Shown here piece after piece: positions 16,642 to 24,861 of a DNA stretch of 64,000 nucleotides. The notes under the pieces are model-generated. The model was not told the DNA's origin. It was given only the letters and a program-made list of their open reading frames with translations, and ran no database searches. The position numbers were made by a program, and so were the translations under genes. Position 1 is the stretch's first letter. The number at the start of each line of letters is the position of its first letter. Source of the stretch: Ensifer sp. BR816 (GTDB lineage Bacteria; Pseudomonadota; Alphaproteobacteria; Rhizobiales; Rhizobiaceae); assembly GCF_000378985.1 (NCBI RefSeq), contig NZ_KB905372.1, positions 1 to 64,000 on the forward strand, in the 5' to 3' direction.

Positions 16642-17776
16642 GGGGGTCACGGTCGTTGCCGTGGAGCAGGCCGTAGCGGCGCCTTATGCGTCCTCTCGCC
16701 TTGCGGACGCCGGCGCCCGCGTGATCAAGGTCGAGAGGCCCGAAGGGGACTTTGCCCGAAACTATGACAGGTTGGTTCGGGGGCAAAGCGCCTATTTCGT
16801 CTGGCTCAATCGGGGTAAGGAGTCGGTCTGCCTGGACCTACGGTCCGAAGAGGATCGTGACGTCCTCAAATCGCTCATTGCCGATGCTGATGTGTTCATT
16901 CAGAACCTGAAGCCGGGCAGCATCGGAAAACTCGGATTCGGCTCTGCGGACCTCCGTCGGCGCTTTCCACGGCTGATCACCTGTGACATCTCTGGTTTCG
17001 GAGAAGGGGGGCCGTTTTCTCACCTGAAGGCTTACGATCTGATTGTTCAGGCAGAAGCGGGCCTATGCGCCATCACAGGTACACAGCAGGGACCAGCACG
17101 GGTCGGTGTCTCGGTCTGCGACATCTCGGCAGGGATGACGGCGCATAGCGCAATCCTCCAGGCGCTTTTTCATCGCGAGCGGACAGGGGAAGGCGCCGGA
17201 ATACAGGTTTCACTCTTCGATTCTGTCGCTGATTGGATGAACGTACCGGTGCTGCAACATGACTATGGCAGCTACGAAACTGTACGCGCCGGCGTGACCC
17301 ATCCGTCGCTGGCCCCGTATGGCGCCTATCGTTGTGCCGATGGCAAGGACGTCATTTTCTCGGTCCAGAATGACCGTGAATGGGTGAATTTCTGCGAGAA
17401 GTTCCTCAAGCTTCCGGAACTCACGCGCACGCCCGGTTTTGCTGACAACATGGAGCGGCTCGGCAACCGTGCTCGTCTGGATGAGATCGTCGGACGGCGT
17501 TTCTCCGAACTGTCGAGCGAAAAGGCGATGCAGGAGCTTGAGGCTGCCGGTCTGGCATATGGCCGGTTGAACGAGATCTCGGATGTTTCAAAGCATCCAC
17601 ATGTTCGCAGAGTGCCGGTCAGAACGCCTGCAGGAGATGTCGAATCTATCGCGCCTGCGGCGGTCTTCAACTCGGAGAAGGTCTCACTTCGCCCCGTCCC
17701 GGCGCTTGGCGCCCACACGACGGCGATCCGCGGGGAGGTCGAGGCGCGTCTCCGCAAGAGCGGAGTGTCCGCGTGA
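16625..17776 (+). CDS. Family III CoA-transferase (CaiB/BaiF type)
   Basis: A 383-residue CoA-transferase starting at ATG 16625 (MQNSLEGVTVVAVEQAVAAP). Family III landmarks are GARVIKVERPEGD, LNRGKESVCLDL, ISGFGEGGPFSHLKAYDLIV with the catalytic Asp, and SLFDSVADWM. By context it probably moves CoA from a donor such as succinyl-CoA onto (S)-citramalate, or alternatively onto mesaconate. The substrate is inferred from neighbouring lyase and hydratase genes, not from the protein itself. It overlaps the methylaspartate lyase gene and was probably co-transcribed with it. Confidence 0.85.
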   Translation: MQNSLEGVTVVAVEQAVAAPYASSRLADAGARVIKVERPEGDFARNYDRLVRGQSAYFVWLNRGKESVCLDLRSEEDRDVLKSLIADADVFIQNLKPGSIGKLGFGSADLRRRFPRLITCDISGFGEGGPFSHLKAYDLIVQAEAGLCAITGTQQGPARVGVSVCDISAGMTAHSAILQALFHRERTGEGAGIQVSLFDSVADWMNVPVLQHDYGSYETVRAGVTHPSLAPYGAYRCADGKDVIFSVQNDREWVNFCEKFLKLPELTRTPGFADNMERLGNRARLDEIVGRRFSELSSEKAMQELEAAGLAYGRLNEISDVSKHPHVRRVPVRTPAGDVESIAPAAVFNSEKVSLRPVPALGAHTTAIRGEVEARLRKSGVSA

Positions 17777-17906
17777 CAACGGGATTGACCAACTGGGGAA
17801 TGTGCGCAGCAAATGCAGGATCACGGCAGCCTTCCATCCGACCCCCATTGCGATTGCAGAAAGCCGCTGGAACCAAATACCCGTATGTCGCCACCAGGAG
17901 TCGTCC

Positions 17907-18809
17907 ATGATCGGCAGCACAGATCTATCCACTCGTAGCGTGGCATCCATTCCCCGTTGGAGGTCTCTGCTATTTGTCCCCTCCCACATCCCCCGGTTCG
18001 TGGAAAAGGCCCATGAACGGGATGCGGACGGTGTCATTCTCGACCTCGAGGATTCGGTGCCGCAAGACCAGAAACATGGTGCGCGGCGGCAACTTGTTGA
18101 ATGTGTAAAAACGGTGGCCGGCAAAGGCACGTCCGTATTGGTCCGTGTGAACCGCGGACTGCGCCACTTGGCGGCCGATCTCGATGCCGCCGTAGTGGCC
18201 GGCGTTGACGCACTTGTTCTCCCGAAAGTGGATTCCGCAGAGTGGATTTTGGAAGTCGCAAATGCCGTGGCGGAACTTGAAGGCGAGAGAGATCTCGCAC
18301 CGGGGCGTATCCGGTTTCTCGCCCAGATCGAGACTCCGGGCGCATTGCAAAAACTTGCAACGATCGCGTCGGCCCATCCGCGGATGGCCGCAATGGCGCT
18401 CGGTCCTGAGGATTTCAGTGCCGCTGTCGGCGGAACGCCGGAATTTGATCTGCTCCTGGCCCCCAACCTTGCCGTACTTTATGCTGCGCGCGCGGCGGGA
18501 TTGGTCCCCTTGGGGTACATAGGAAGTATTGGCGATTTCACGGAAACCAATAACCTCCGTGAAGCTGCGATGCATGCGCGACGGCTTGGCTTCGCCGGCG
18601 CCCTGGCGATCCATCCGGCACAGGTCGCGATCCTGAACGAGGCTTTCTCGCCGACCCGAGAGGATATCGAGTGGGCGCGCCGTGTCGTCACGGCCTCGCA
18701 AGATGCTTCAGGGCATGGTGCTTCGGCTTTAGCAATAGACGGCAAGATGATTGACCCGCCAGTGGTCCGGCGTGCCCAAGAGATTCTGGCGCTCGCCGGC
18801 GGCAGTTGA
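17907..18809 (+). CDS. CitE-like lyase, probable citramalyl-CoA lyase
   Basis: A 300-residue HpcH/HpaI-CitE family protein. The start is ATG 17907 preceded by AGGAG. Motifs are RSLLFVPSHIPRFVEKA, DGVILDLEDSVPQDQK, VLVRVNRG, the metal ligand Glu in AQIETPGAL and Asp in LGPEDFSA, and a C-terminal ALAIHPAQV. Such enzymes split malyl-, methylmalyl- or citramalyl-CoA. With the fumarase-type hydratase and CoA-transferase beside it, cleavage of (S)-citramalyl-CoA to acetyl-CoA and pyruvate is the best guess; methylmalyl-CoA cleavage is the alternative. Confidence 0.85.
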   Translation: MIGSTDLSTRSVASIPRWRSLLFVPSHIPRFVEKAHERDADGVILDLEDSVPQDQKHGARRQLVECVKTVAGKGTSVLVRVNRGLRHLAADLDAAVVAGVDALVLPKVDSAEWILEVANAVAELEGERDLAPGRIRFLAQIETPGALQKLATIASAHPRMAAMALGPEDFSAAVGGTPEFDLLLAPNLAVLYAARAAGLVPLGYIGSIGDFTETNNLREAAMHARRLGFAGALAIHPAQVAILNEAFSPTREDIEWARRVVTASQDASGHGASALAIDGKMIDPPVVRRAQEILALAGGS

Positions 18810-18932
18810 TCTGTCTCTGGCGATAGCGTGCAGAGCACCAGAGGCGTCGTCGCTCACCGCTTGATCGCCATCTCGTTTCAAGATATTTTCAAACGAACTG
18901 GAGGAGAGACCCCCAGTCGGATCCCTTAAGTC

Positions 18933-19859
18933 GTGGAAATCAGACAGCTAAGATACTTTGTTGGCGTAGTGGAGGCAGGCAGCTTTACGAAGGCAGCTAG
19001 CGTCCTTCATGTTGCACAAAGCGCGCTTAGCCTACATGTGCGACAATTGGAGGAAAGCTTTGGCACTCAACTGCTGGTACGCGACAGGACCGGCGTAACT
19101 CTGACGGAGCCCGGAGCTAAATTGCTCAAGCGGGCTCGATCCATTTTGAAGGAAATCCAACTCACCGAGGCGGAACTGACCAGCACGGCGGCGTCTCCTT
19201 CGGGGGAGGTAACCATCGGTGTTCCGTCCGGTGCTGCCCGTGTGCTGAGCGGTCCACTGCTGGAAGCGGCAGCGGCCGAACTGCCGCGGGTCTCTCTCAA
19301 GATGATCGAAGGCATGACGGGACCGCTTGAGGAGTGGATGGCTGGCGGCCGCTTCAACTTGGCAGTTCTCTACCGCACCGCGGAGAACGTGGGGCGGATG
19401 ACGGTGCTGGCACATGAGGAGCTTTGCTTGGTTGTTCCGCCCCACCAACCGCCCTTCGAAGACTCGGTGCCTCTTGCGAACCTCCACACGTTTCCGCTCG
19501 CGGTTCCAATGCGTAGCAATAATGTCAGGCGTTCGGTGGGAGATGTCGTCGCACAGCACGGGTGCATGCTTGACGTCAGGTTTGAACTGGACTCGCTTTC
19601 GACGATCATCAATATGGTTGCGGAGGGACGGGCGTATTCCATTCTTGCCCCATCCGCCGTTTACAAAGAGGCCTCACAGGGACAGGTCCGGACGGTCAAG
19701 ATCGTCGACCCGGTTATTACCCGTTCGGTGGTGCTCGCCGTCAGCCCGAGCGATGACAGTTCTCCGGCGGTTTCCGCTGTCCGCAAGCTGATCCCCATTG
19801 TGGTCAGAAAATTGATCGAGACTGGTCGCTGGTCAGCCACTGCCCCGGAACTCGCCTGA
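18933..19859 (+). CDS. LysR-family transcriptional regulator
   Basis: A 308-residue LysR protein: N-terminal winged helix (MEIRQLRYFVGVVEAGSFTK, HVAQSALSLHVRQLEE) followed by a ligand-binding domain of the Nac/Cbl-like type. The start is a GTG at 18933. It is embedded in the cluster and lies on the same strand as the enzymes, 123 bases after the lyase gene. It probably controls the two flanking operons in response to a pathway intermediate. No operator can be assigned with confidence. Confidence 0.88.
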   Translation: MEIRQLRYFVGVVEAGSFTKAASVLHVAQSALSLHVRQLEESFGTQLLVRDRTGVTLTEPGAKLLKRARSILKEIQLTEAELTSTAASPSGEVTIGVPSGAARVLSGPLLEAAAAELPRVSLKMIEGMTGPLEEWMAGGRFNLAVLYRTAENVGRMTVLAHEELCLVVPPHQPPFEDSVPLANLHTFPLAVPMRSNNVRRSVGDVVAQHGCMLDVRFELDSLSTIINMVAEGRAYSILAPSAVYKEASQGQVRTVKIVDPVITRSVVLAVSPSDDSSPAVSAVRKLIPIVVRKLIETGRWSATAPELA

Positions 19860-20042
19860 CAGGCTCTGATCCATCTTGGCAATGGCAACTTCCCATCCAT
19901 AGCGAACGGAGCTGTCTGGATCTGGATTCCAGATGGTCCTCGGCAATATTCTATATTTGACCTGCAAGGCCCCCCCGAGGACATTGGCAGGTGAGCCAGC
20001 GTCGCCATCAAAGATACTGAGCGATGCTCACAGGAAACACGA

Positions 20043-21497
20043 ATGGAGCATGAAATGTCCGACGCCAAGAGCTACCGGCTATTCATCAACGGGATGTGGC
20101 GCGCTGCTAGGGACGGAACAACTCTGCCGGTCATCAATCCTGCGACAGAGGAAGTTTTCGCCTCCGTTTGCTCGGCGTCGACGGCGGACCTCGACGAGGC
20201 TCTCGCTGCTGCGGAGCAAAGTCGTAGGGCTTGGTCCTCACGACCGGCAAAAGAGCGTGGCAAGATTCTGCGAGCAGCCGCCAAAATTTTGGATGCGAAC
20301 GCCGGAGCCGCGGCTAGGGACTTGTCGGCCGAACAGGGAAAGACGATCGCTGAAGCTACAGGTGAATATAAGCGCGCTGTCGAGACACTGGAATGGAATG
20401 GTGCGCACGCGGAAGAACTGTCGGCCTCGATCCCGATGGGCCCAAACCGGATGGTTGTACCGGAGCCCCTAGGCGTCGTCGCTGCGTTCACGCCGTGGAA
20501 CTATCCGGCCGTCCTAATCGCCCGCAAGCTCGCCCCAGCCTTGGCGGCGGGCTGCCCGGTCATCTTAAAAGGGGCTGAAGAGACGCCGAGCGTGGCTGTG
20601 CATACCGTCGAAGCCTTGCAGCAGGCGGGTCTTCCCGCCGGTGTTGTGAATCTCGTCTTTGGCGTGCCGGCTCAGATCTCCGAGCGTCTTCTCAGTTCTC
20701 CGATTGTGAAAGTCCTGACGTTTACAGGATCCACGGCGGTCGGAAAACAGCTCGCCAAACTCGCCGCAAATAATTTGCAGCGGTGCATCCTTGAACTGGG
20801 TGGGCACTCCCCGGTCGTCATATGCGAGGATGCCGACCTCGAAAAGGCCATTCCGGCAATCACGGAATACAAATTTGAATGCGCGGGTCAGAGCTGCAAT
20901 GCGCCCAGCAGAATTTTGGTCGCACGTCCTGTCTATGAGGAGTTTCTCTCCCGGCTGACGGAAGCGGCCCGCAACATCAAGATCGGCCCACCAGACGACC
21001 CGGCAACGGAGATGGGCCCGATGGCGAACGCGCGGCGAATTGAGGCCATGCAGCGTTTGACAAGGGATGCGGTCGACCGTGGCGCCCGCGTCGAGACCGG
21101 AGGAGAGCGGCTCGATCGCCCTGGCTTCTATTGGCCTCCAACCATCCTGAGCGGCGTTCCTAAGGATGCGAAGGTGCTCCATGAAGAGCCGTTCGGGCCG
21201 ATCTTGACCGTGGCGCCGTTCGATACCATCGAAGAGATGATGGAAGAAGCCAACGCCACCGAGTATGGCCTGGCCGCCTACATCTTTTCCGGCACCGACA
21301 GTGCGAAGCGCGAACTAATCAATGGTCTTGCCGCGGGCGCTGTGAGTGTGAATTATCTGAAAGGCGTTTCCGCGGATGCGCCATACGGAGGCGTCAAGCA
21401 GAGCGGTTACGGTTATGAGGGTGGCGAGCCAGGGTTTCGGAGCTTCCAAAGCTCGAAGCTAGTCAACGGACTTGGATCGTTTGGATCAGATCAGTGA
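20043..21497 (+). CDS. NAD(P)-dependent aldehyde dehydrogenase (SSADH-like)
   Basis: A 484-residue aldehyde dehydrogenase resembling succinate-semialdehyde dehydrogenases. Visible are the Rossmann segment (FTPWNYPAVLIARKLAPALA, TFTGSTAVGKQLA), the general base Glu in LELGGHSPVV and the catalytic Cys in FECAGQSCNAPSR. The start is ATG 20043; ATG 20055 (MSDAKSYR) is an alternative. It overlaps the hydratase gene as GTGA. With the aminotransferase two genes on, it should oxidise the aldehyde produced by transamination of an omega-amine to a carboxylate. Confidence 0.87.
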   Translation: MEHEMSDAKSYRLFINGMWRAARDGTTLPVINPATEEVFASVCSASTADLDEALAAAEQSRRAWSSRPAKERGKILRAAAKILDANAGAAARDLSAEQGKTIAEATGEYKRAVETLEWNGAHAEELSASIPMGPNRMVVPEPLGVVAAFTPWNYPAVLIARKLAPALAAGCPVILKGAEETPSVAVHTVEALQQAGLPAGVVNLVFGVPAQISERLLSSPIVKVLTFTGSTAVGKQLAKLAANNLQRCILELGGHSPVVICEDADLEKAIPAITEYKFECAGQSCNAPSRILVARPVYEEFLSRLTEAARNIKIGPPDDPATEMGPMANARRIEAMQRLTRDAVDRGARVETGGERLDRPGFYWPPTILSGVPKDAKVLHEEPFGPILTVAPFDTIEEMMEEANATEYGLAAYIFSGTDSAKRELINGLAAGAVSVNYLKGVSADAPYGGVKQSGYGYEGGEPGFRSFQSSKLVNGLGSFGSDQ

Positions 21498-23038
21498 CCA
21501 AAAGAATACGGACCATCGCCGGCGAGGAGATTACGAGGAGCGTCGCAGACGCCCTTCAGTATATCTCGTATTACCACCCACCGGACTATATCCGGTCCCT
21601 TTCTCAGGCTTATGCACGCGAACAGAGCCCCGCGGCAAAGAACGCCATCGGGCAGATTCTGATGAATTCCCGTATGGCCGCCTTCGGGCGTCGTCCGATC
21701 TGCCAAGATACCGGCCTCGTCGTGGTCTTTGCAAAGATCGGCATGAATGCTCGCATCAAATCAGAGAGCAGTTTCGCGGATCTCGTGAATGAGGGCGTGC
21801 GCCAGGCATATCTCGACCCGGAAAACCCCCTTCGGGCTTCGATCGTTAAAGATCCGCTCGCCGGGCGGGTCAACACCAGGGACAACACGCCCGCGGTCAT
21901 CCACGTCGATCTCGTGCGCGGCAGTCAACTAGAGATCACGATCGCCGCGAAAGGCGGCGGATCGGAGAACAAGTCGCGGTTCACTACCCTCAATCCCTCA
22001 GCTTCCGTTGCCGACTGGGTGGTTGATACCATGTCAAAGCTTGGTAGCGGGTGGTGCCCGCCCGGTCTGATTTCCGTGGGCATCGGTGGCAGCGCCGAAA
22101 AAGCGATGTTGCTGGCTAAGGAAGCCATGAACGAGCCGATCAACATGTCGGAACTGATCGCCAGAGGGCCGTCCAGTGCCGAGGAGGCACTGCGAATTGA
22201 GCTTTATGAGCGAATTAACGCACTTGGTATCGGCGCTCAGGGCCTTGGCGGCTTGACCACAGTCGTGGACGTCAAGGTTGCTACCTATCCGACGCACGCG
22301 GCGTCTAAGCCTGTGGCGCTCATTCCTCAATGCGCTGCCAACCGGCACTTGACGTTCACACTGGATGGCACGGGGCCGGTAGAGCTACAACCGCCCGACC
22401 TGTCGGAGTGGCCCGAGATCGACCGGGAGGACTTGCATGCAGCCGGCGTCCGGCGAGTCAACCTGGACTCGCTTACGAAAGAAGAGACGGCATCGTGGGG
22501 CTGCGGGGAAACCCTACTTCTGTCTGGAAAGATGCTGACGGGCCGCGATGCTGCCCACAAACGAATGGTCGACCTGATTGATGCCGGCAAGCCACTTCCC
22601 GTCGACCTTCGGGGACGTGTGATCTACTACGTGGGACCAGTCCGCGCGGTAAGAGATGAGGTGGTGGGCCCGGCGGGTCCCACCACCTCGAGCCGTATGG
22701 ACGGCTTTACAGAAAAAATGCTCGCTGAAACCGGGCTCATTGCAATGGTGGGCAAGGCGGAGCGGGGGCCGGCGACCATCGAGTCGATTGTCAAGCACAA
22801 AACGCCCTATCTCATCGCGGTAGGTGGTGCTGCGTACCTCATCTCGAAATCGATCAAGGCGGCGCGCCTGGTTGCCTTTGAGGATTTGGGTATGGAAGCC
22901 ATTTATGAATTCGAGGTCCAAGACATGCCGGTCATCATGGCCGTCGACGTCGAAGGAAACTCCATTCACAATTCAGGGCCTCTTGAATGGCGCAGGCGCA
23001 TGGCGGCCGATAGCATCGCACGCAACATCGGTCTGTAA
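21494..23038 (+). CDS. Class I fumarase-type hydratase, probable mesaconase
   Basis: A 514-residue iron-sulfur hydro-lyase with the alpha- and beta-parts of class I fumarase fused. Candidate cluster cysteines lie in RPICQDTGLVV, PQCAANRH and SWGCGETLL; the beta part has YYVGPVRA, GPTTSSRMDGF and the conserved GGAAYL. The GTG start overlaps the dehydrogenase stop. Class I fumarases can hydrate mesaconate to (S)-citramalate, as shown for Burkholderia xenovorans. Its place beside methylaspartate lyase favours this substrate, though fumarate or tartrate cannot be excluded. Confidence 0.85.
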   Translation: MTKRIRTIAGEEITRSVADALQYISYYHPPDYIRSLSQAYAREQSPAAKNAIGQILMNSRMAAFGRRPICQDTGLVVVFAKIGMNARIKSESSFADLVNEGVRQAYLDPENPLRASIVKDPLAGRVNTRDNTPAVIHVDLVRGSQLEITIAAKGGGSENKSRFTTLNPSASVADWVVDTMSKLGSGWCPPGLISVGIGGSAEKAMLLAKEAMNEPINMSELIARGPSSAEEALRIELYERINALGIGAQGLGGLTTVVDVKVATYPTHAASKPVALIPQCAANRHLTFTLDGTGPVELQPPDLSEWPEIDREDLHAAGVRRVNLDSLTKEETASWGCGETLLLSGKMLTGRDAAHKRMVDLIDAGKPLPVDLRGRVIYYVGPVRAVRDEVVGPAGPTTSSRMDGFTEKMLAETGLIAMVGKAERGPATIESIVKHKTPYLIAVGGAAYLISKSIKAARLVAFEDLGMEAIYEFEVQDMPVIMAVDVEGNSIHNSGPLEWRRRMAADSIARNIGL

Positions 23039-23103
23039 GCAACGGTGCGCGGCGAGGCTACCCAAAAGGTAGCCGCTGCTGAACGGCAACAGGGAGAAAC
23101 ACT

Positions 23104-24510
23104 ATGCTCGCGGGCAATCTCGGAACAGAACAAATCCAGGAAAAGGATCGTAACTTCCTTTTCCATCCTTCCACGCATCTCGCCAAGCACAGCCGAGGCG
23201 AAACGCCAAACCGGATCATGGCCGGCGCGGAAGGCGTCTACATGTGGGATACTGCCGGCAACAAGTTCCTTGATGGTTTCGGCGGACTGTACTGCGTCAA
23301 CATGGGATACGGGGTCAAGGAGATTGCCGACGCCATTTCCCGGCAGGCTCGTGAACTGCCGTTCGCGCATGTCTATGCGAGCCAGACCACCGCGCCCGCC
23401 GCGCTTCTGGCTGAGGCGGTGGTCGAGTATTTCGGAGAGAATGCGCGAAGGGTCTTTTTTGGCCTTTCCGGTTCAGACGCCAACGAGACCAACATCAAGC
23501 TCGTCTGGTACTACAACAACATCCTCGGTCGGCCGGAAAAGAAGAAGATCATTTCGCGGCATCGCGGCTATCATGGGTCGGGCCTGGTAACAGGCAGCCT
23601 GACAGGTCTTCCGTTCTTTCATGATCATTTCGATCTGCCCCTCAATCTGGTACGCCACACGACAACGCCGCACTATTACCGGCAGGCGCATGACGGGGAG
23701 GGTGAGGAAGCATTTTCACAGCGATGCGCCAACGAGCTTGAAGCCCTGATCCTTGCCGAAGGGCCGGAGAGCGTCGGCGCGTTTATCGGAGAGCCCGTGC
23801 TCGGAACCGGCGGGATCGTGCCGCCGCCGGCAGGATACTGGAACGCGATACAGAAAGTGCTCGACAAATACGATATTCTTCTGATTGCTGATGAAGTTGT
23901 GTGTGGCTTCGGGCGGACCGGTGAGAAGTTTGGTTCTCACCTCTACGGAATGAAGCCGGACTTTGTGACCATCGCCAAGGGCCTCAGTTCTGCCTATCTT
24001 CCAATCTCCGGATCCATAATCGGCGAACGGGTTTGGTCCGTGCTGGAACAGGGCACGGAAAAGCACGGTGCTCTTGGTCACGGCTGGACTTATTCCGGTC
24101 ACACACTCTGTGCCGCAGCGGCATTGGCCAACATTCAATTGCTCAAGGAAAGAAACATCCTTGATCATGTTCGAGACGTTGGCCCCTATTGGCTTGGCCG
24201 AATGAAAGCTGAGTTGGAGGGTCACCCAATTGTCGGCGAAGTTCGAGGCGTAGGAATTCTTTCGGCCGTCGAACTCATGAGTGATCCAAAGGGACGAGTA
24301 CCCTTCGAACCAGACCTTCAGGTTGGCGCTCGCGCCGCGGCGGCTCTGCTTGAAAACGGCGTGATCGCCCGGGCGATGCCTCATGGCGATATCCTCGGAT
24401 ACGCTCCGCCGCTTGTCATCACCCGTGAGGAAGTCGACACGATCGTGAGTGCGACCGCGAAGTCGGTTGATACGGTCTACAGCGGACTAAAGGCTGAAGG
24501 CGTGATCTGA
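23104..24510 (+). CDS. Class III omega-aminotransferase
   Basis: A 468-residue PLP-dependent class III aminotransferase of the omega-amino-acid:pyruvate type. Features are FLDGFGGLYCVNMGYG, GLSGSDANETNIKL, HRGYHGSG, the cofactor Asp in LIADEVVCGFGRTG and the Schiff-base Lys in TIAKGLSSAYLPISG. The start is ATG 23104 after GGGAGAAACACT. It is the last gene of the operon, 65 bases after the hydratase. It probably removes a terminal amino group from the cluster's growth substrate and hands the aldehyde to the dehydrogenase. Confidence 0.87.
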   Translation: MLAGNLGTEQIQEKDRNFLFHPSTHLAKHSRGETPNRIMAGAEGVYMWDTAGNKFLDGFGGLYCVNMGYGVKEIADAISRQARELPFAHVYASQTTAPAALLAEAVVEYFGENARRVFFGLSGSDANETNIKLVWYYNNILGRPEKKKIISRHRGYHGSGLVTGSLTGLPFFHDHFDLPLNLVRHTTTPHYYRQAHDGEGEEAFSQRCANELEALILAEGPESVGAFIGEPVLGTGGIVPPPAGYWNAIQKVLDKYDILLIADEVVCGFGRTGEKFGSHLYGMKPDFVTIAKGLSSAYLPISGSIIGERVWSVLEQGTEKHGALGHGWTYSGHTLCAAAALANIQLLKERNILDHVRDVGPYWLGRMKAELEGHPIVGEVRGVGILSAVELMSDPKGRVPFEPDLQVGARAAAALLENGVIARAMPHGDILGYAPPLVITREEVDTIVSATAKSVDTVYSGLKAEGVI

Positions 24511-24861
24511 TCGTGACAGAGCCTAGTAGGTGTCGCTGCGGGTGAACAGCTAGGCCTACCTGCTTCTCGGCGGCCACGCTGATTGGAGCACTTCGAGAGA
24601 CATAAGGGCGCGTTGACAACCGCGCCCTTAGACAGCCTCCCGGGGAACAACGAAACACCGTCCAGTTCCAAAGAATGCCATTTCGGGAGTGAAGCTGGGT
24701 GAGTGAGTAAGCCTTATCCCCTGATCAGCATGGGCTCTCGCTTGGCGTAGCTCAAGAACGCTGTTGCGTGCCGGATTTTCCACCTTTTGTTGCTTTCGCT
24801 CAGACGCGGATTCGCAACGGCTGTTACCAGTGTTGCGGAGCCTCTTCGGCGCTGTGTTGCT
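24511..24861. other. Gap between metabolic cluster and helicase
   Basis: Apart from the hairpin at 24604-24629 nothing recognisable is seen. The gap separates convergent transcripts (aminotransferase on +, helicase on -), so it mainly holds 3' ends. It is also where the downstream border of the integration module could lie, but no att-like repeat was found. Confidence 0.4.
24604..24629 (+). terminator. Hairpin after the metabolic operon
   Basis: AAGGGCGCG, an 8-base loop, and CGCGCCCTT give a perfect 9-bp stem 94 bases after the aminotransferase stop. No T-run follows, so it may be a weak terminator or an mRNA-stabilising hairpin. Confidence 0.45.
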
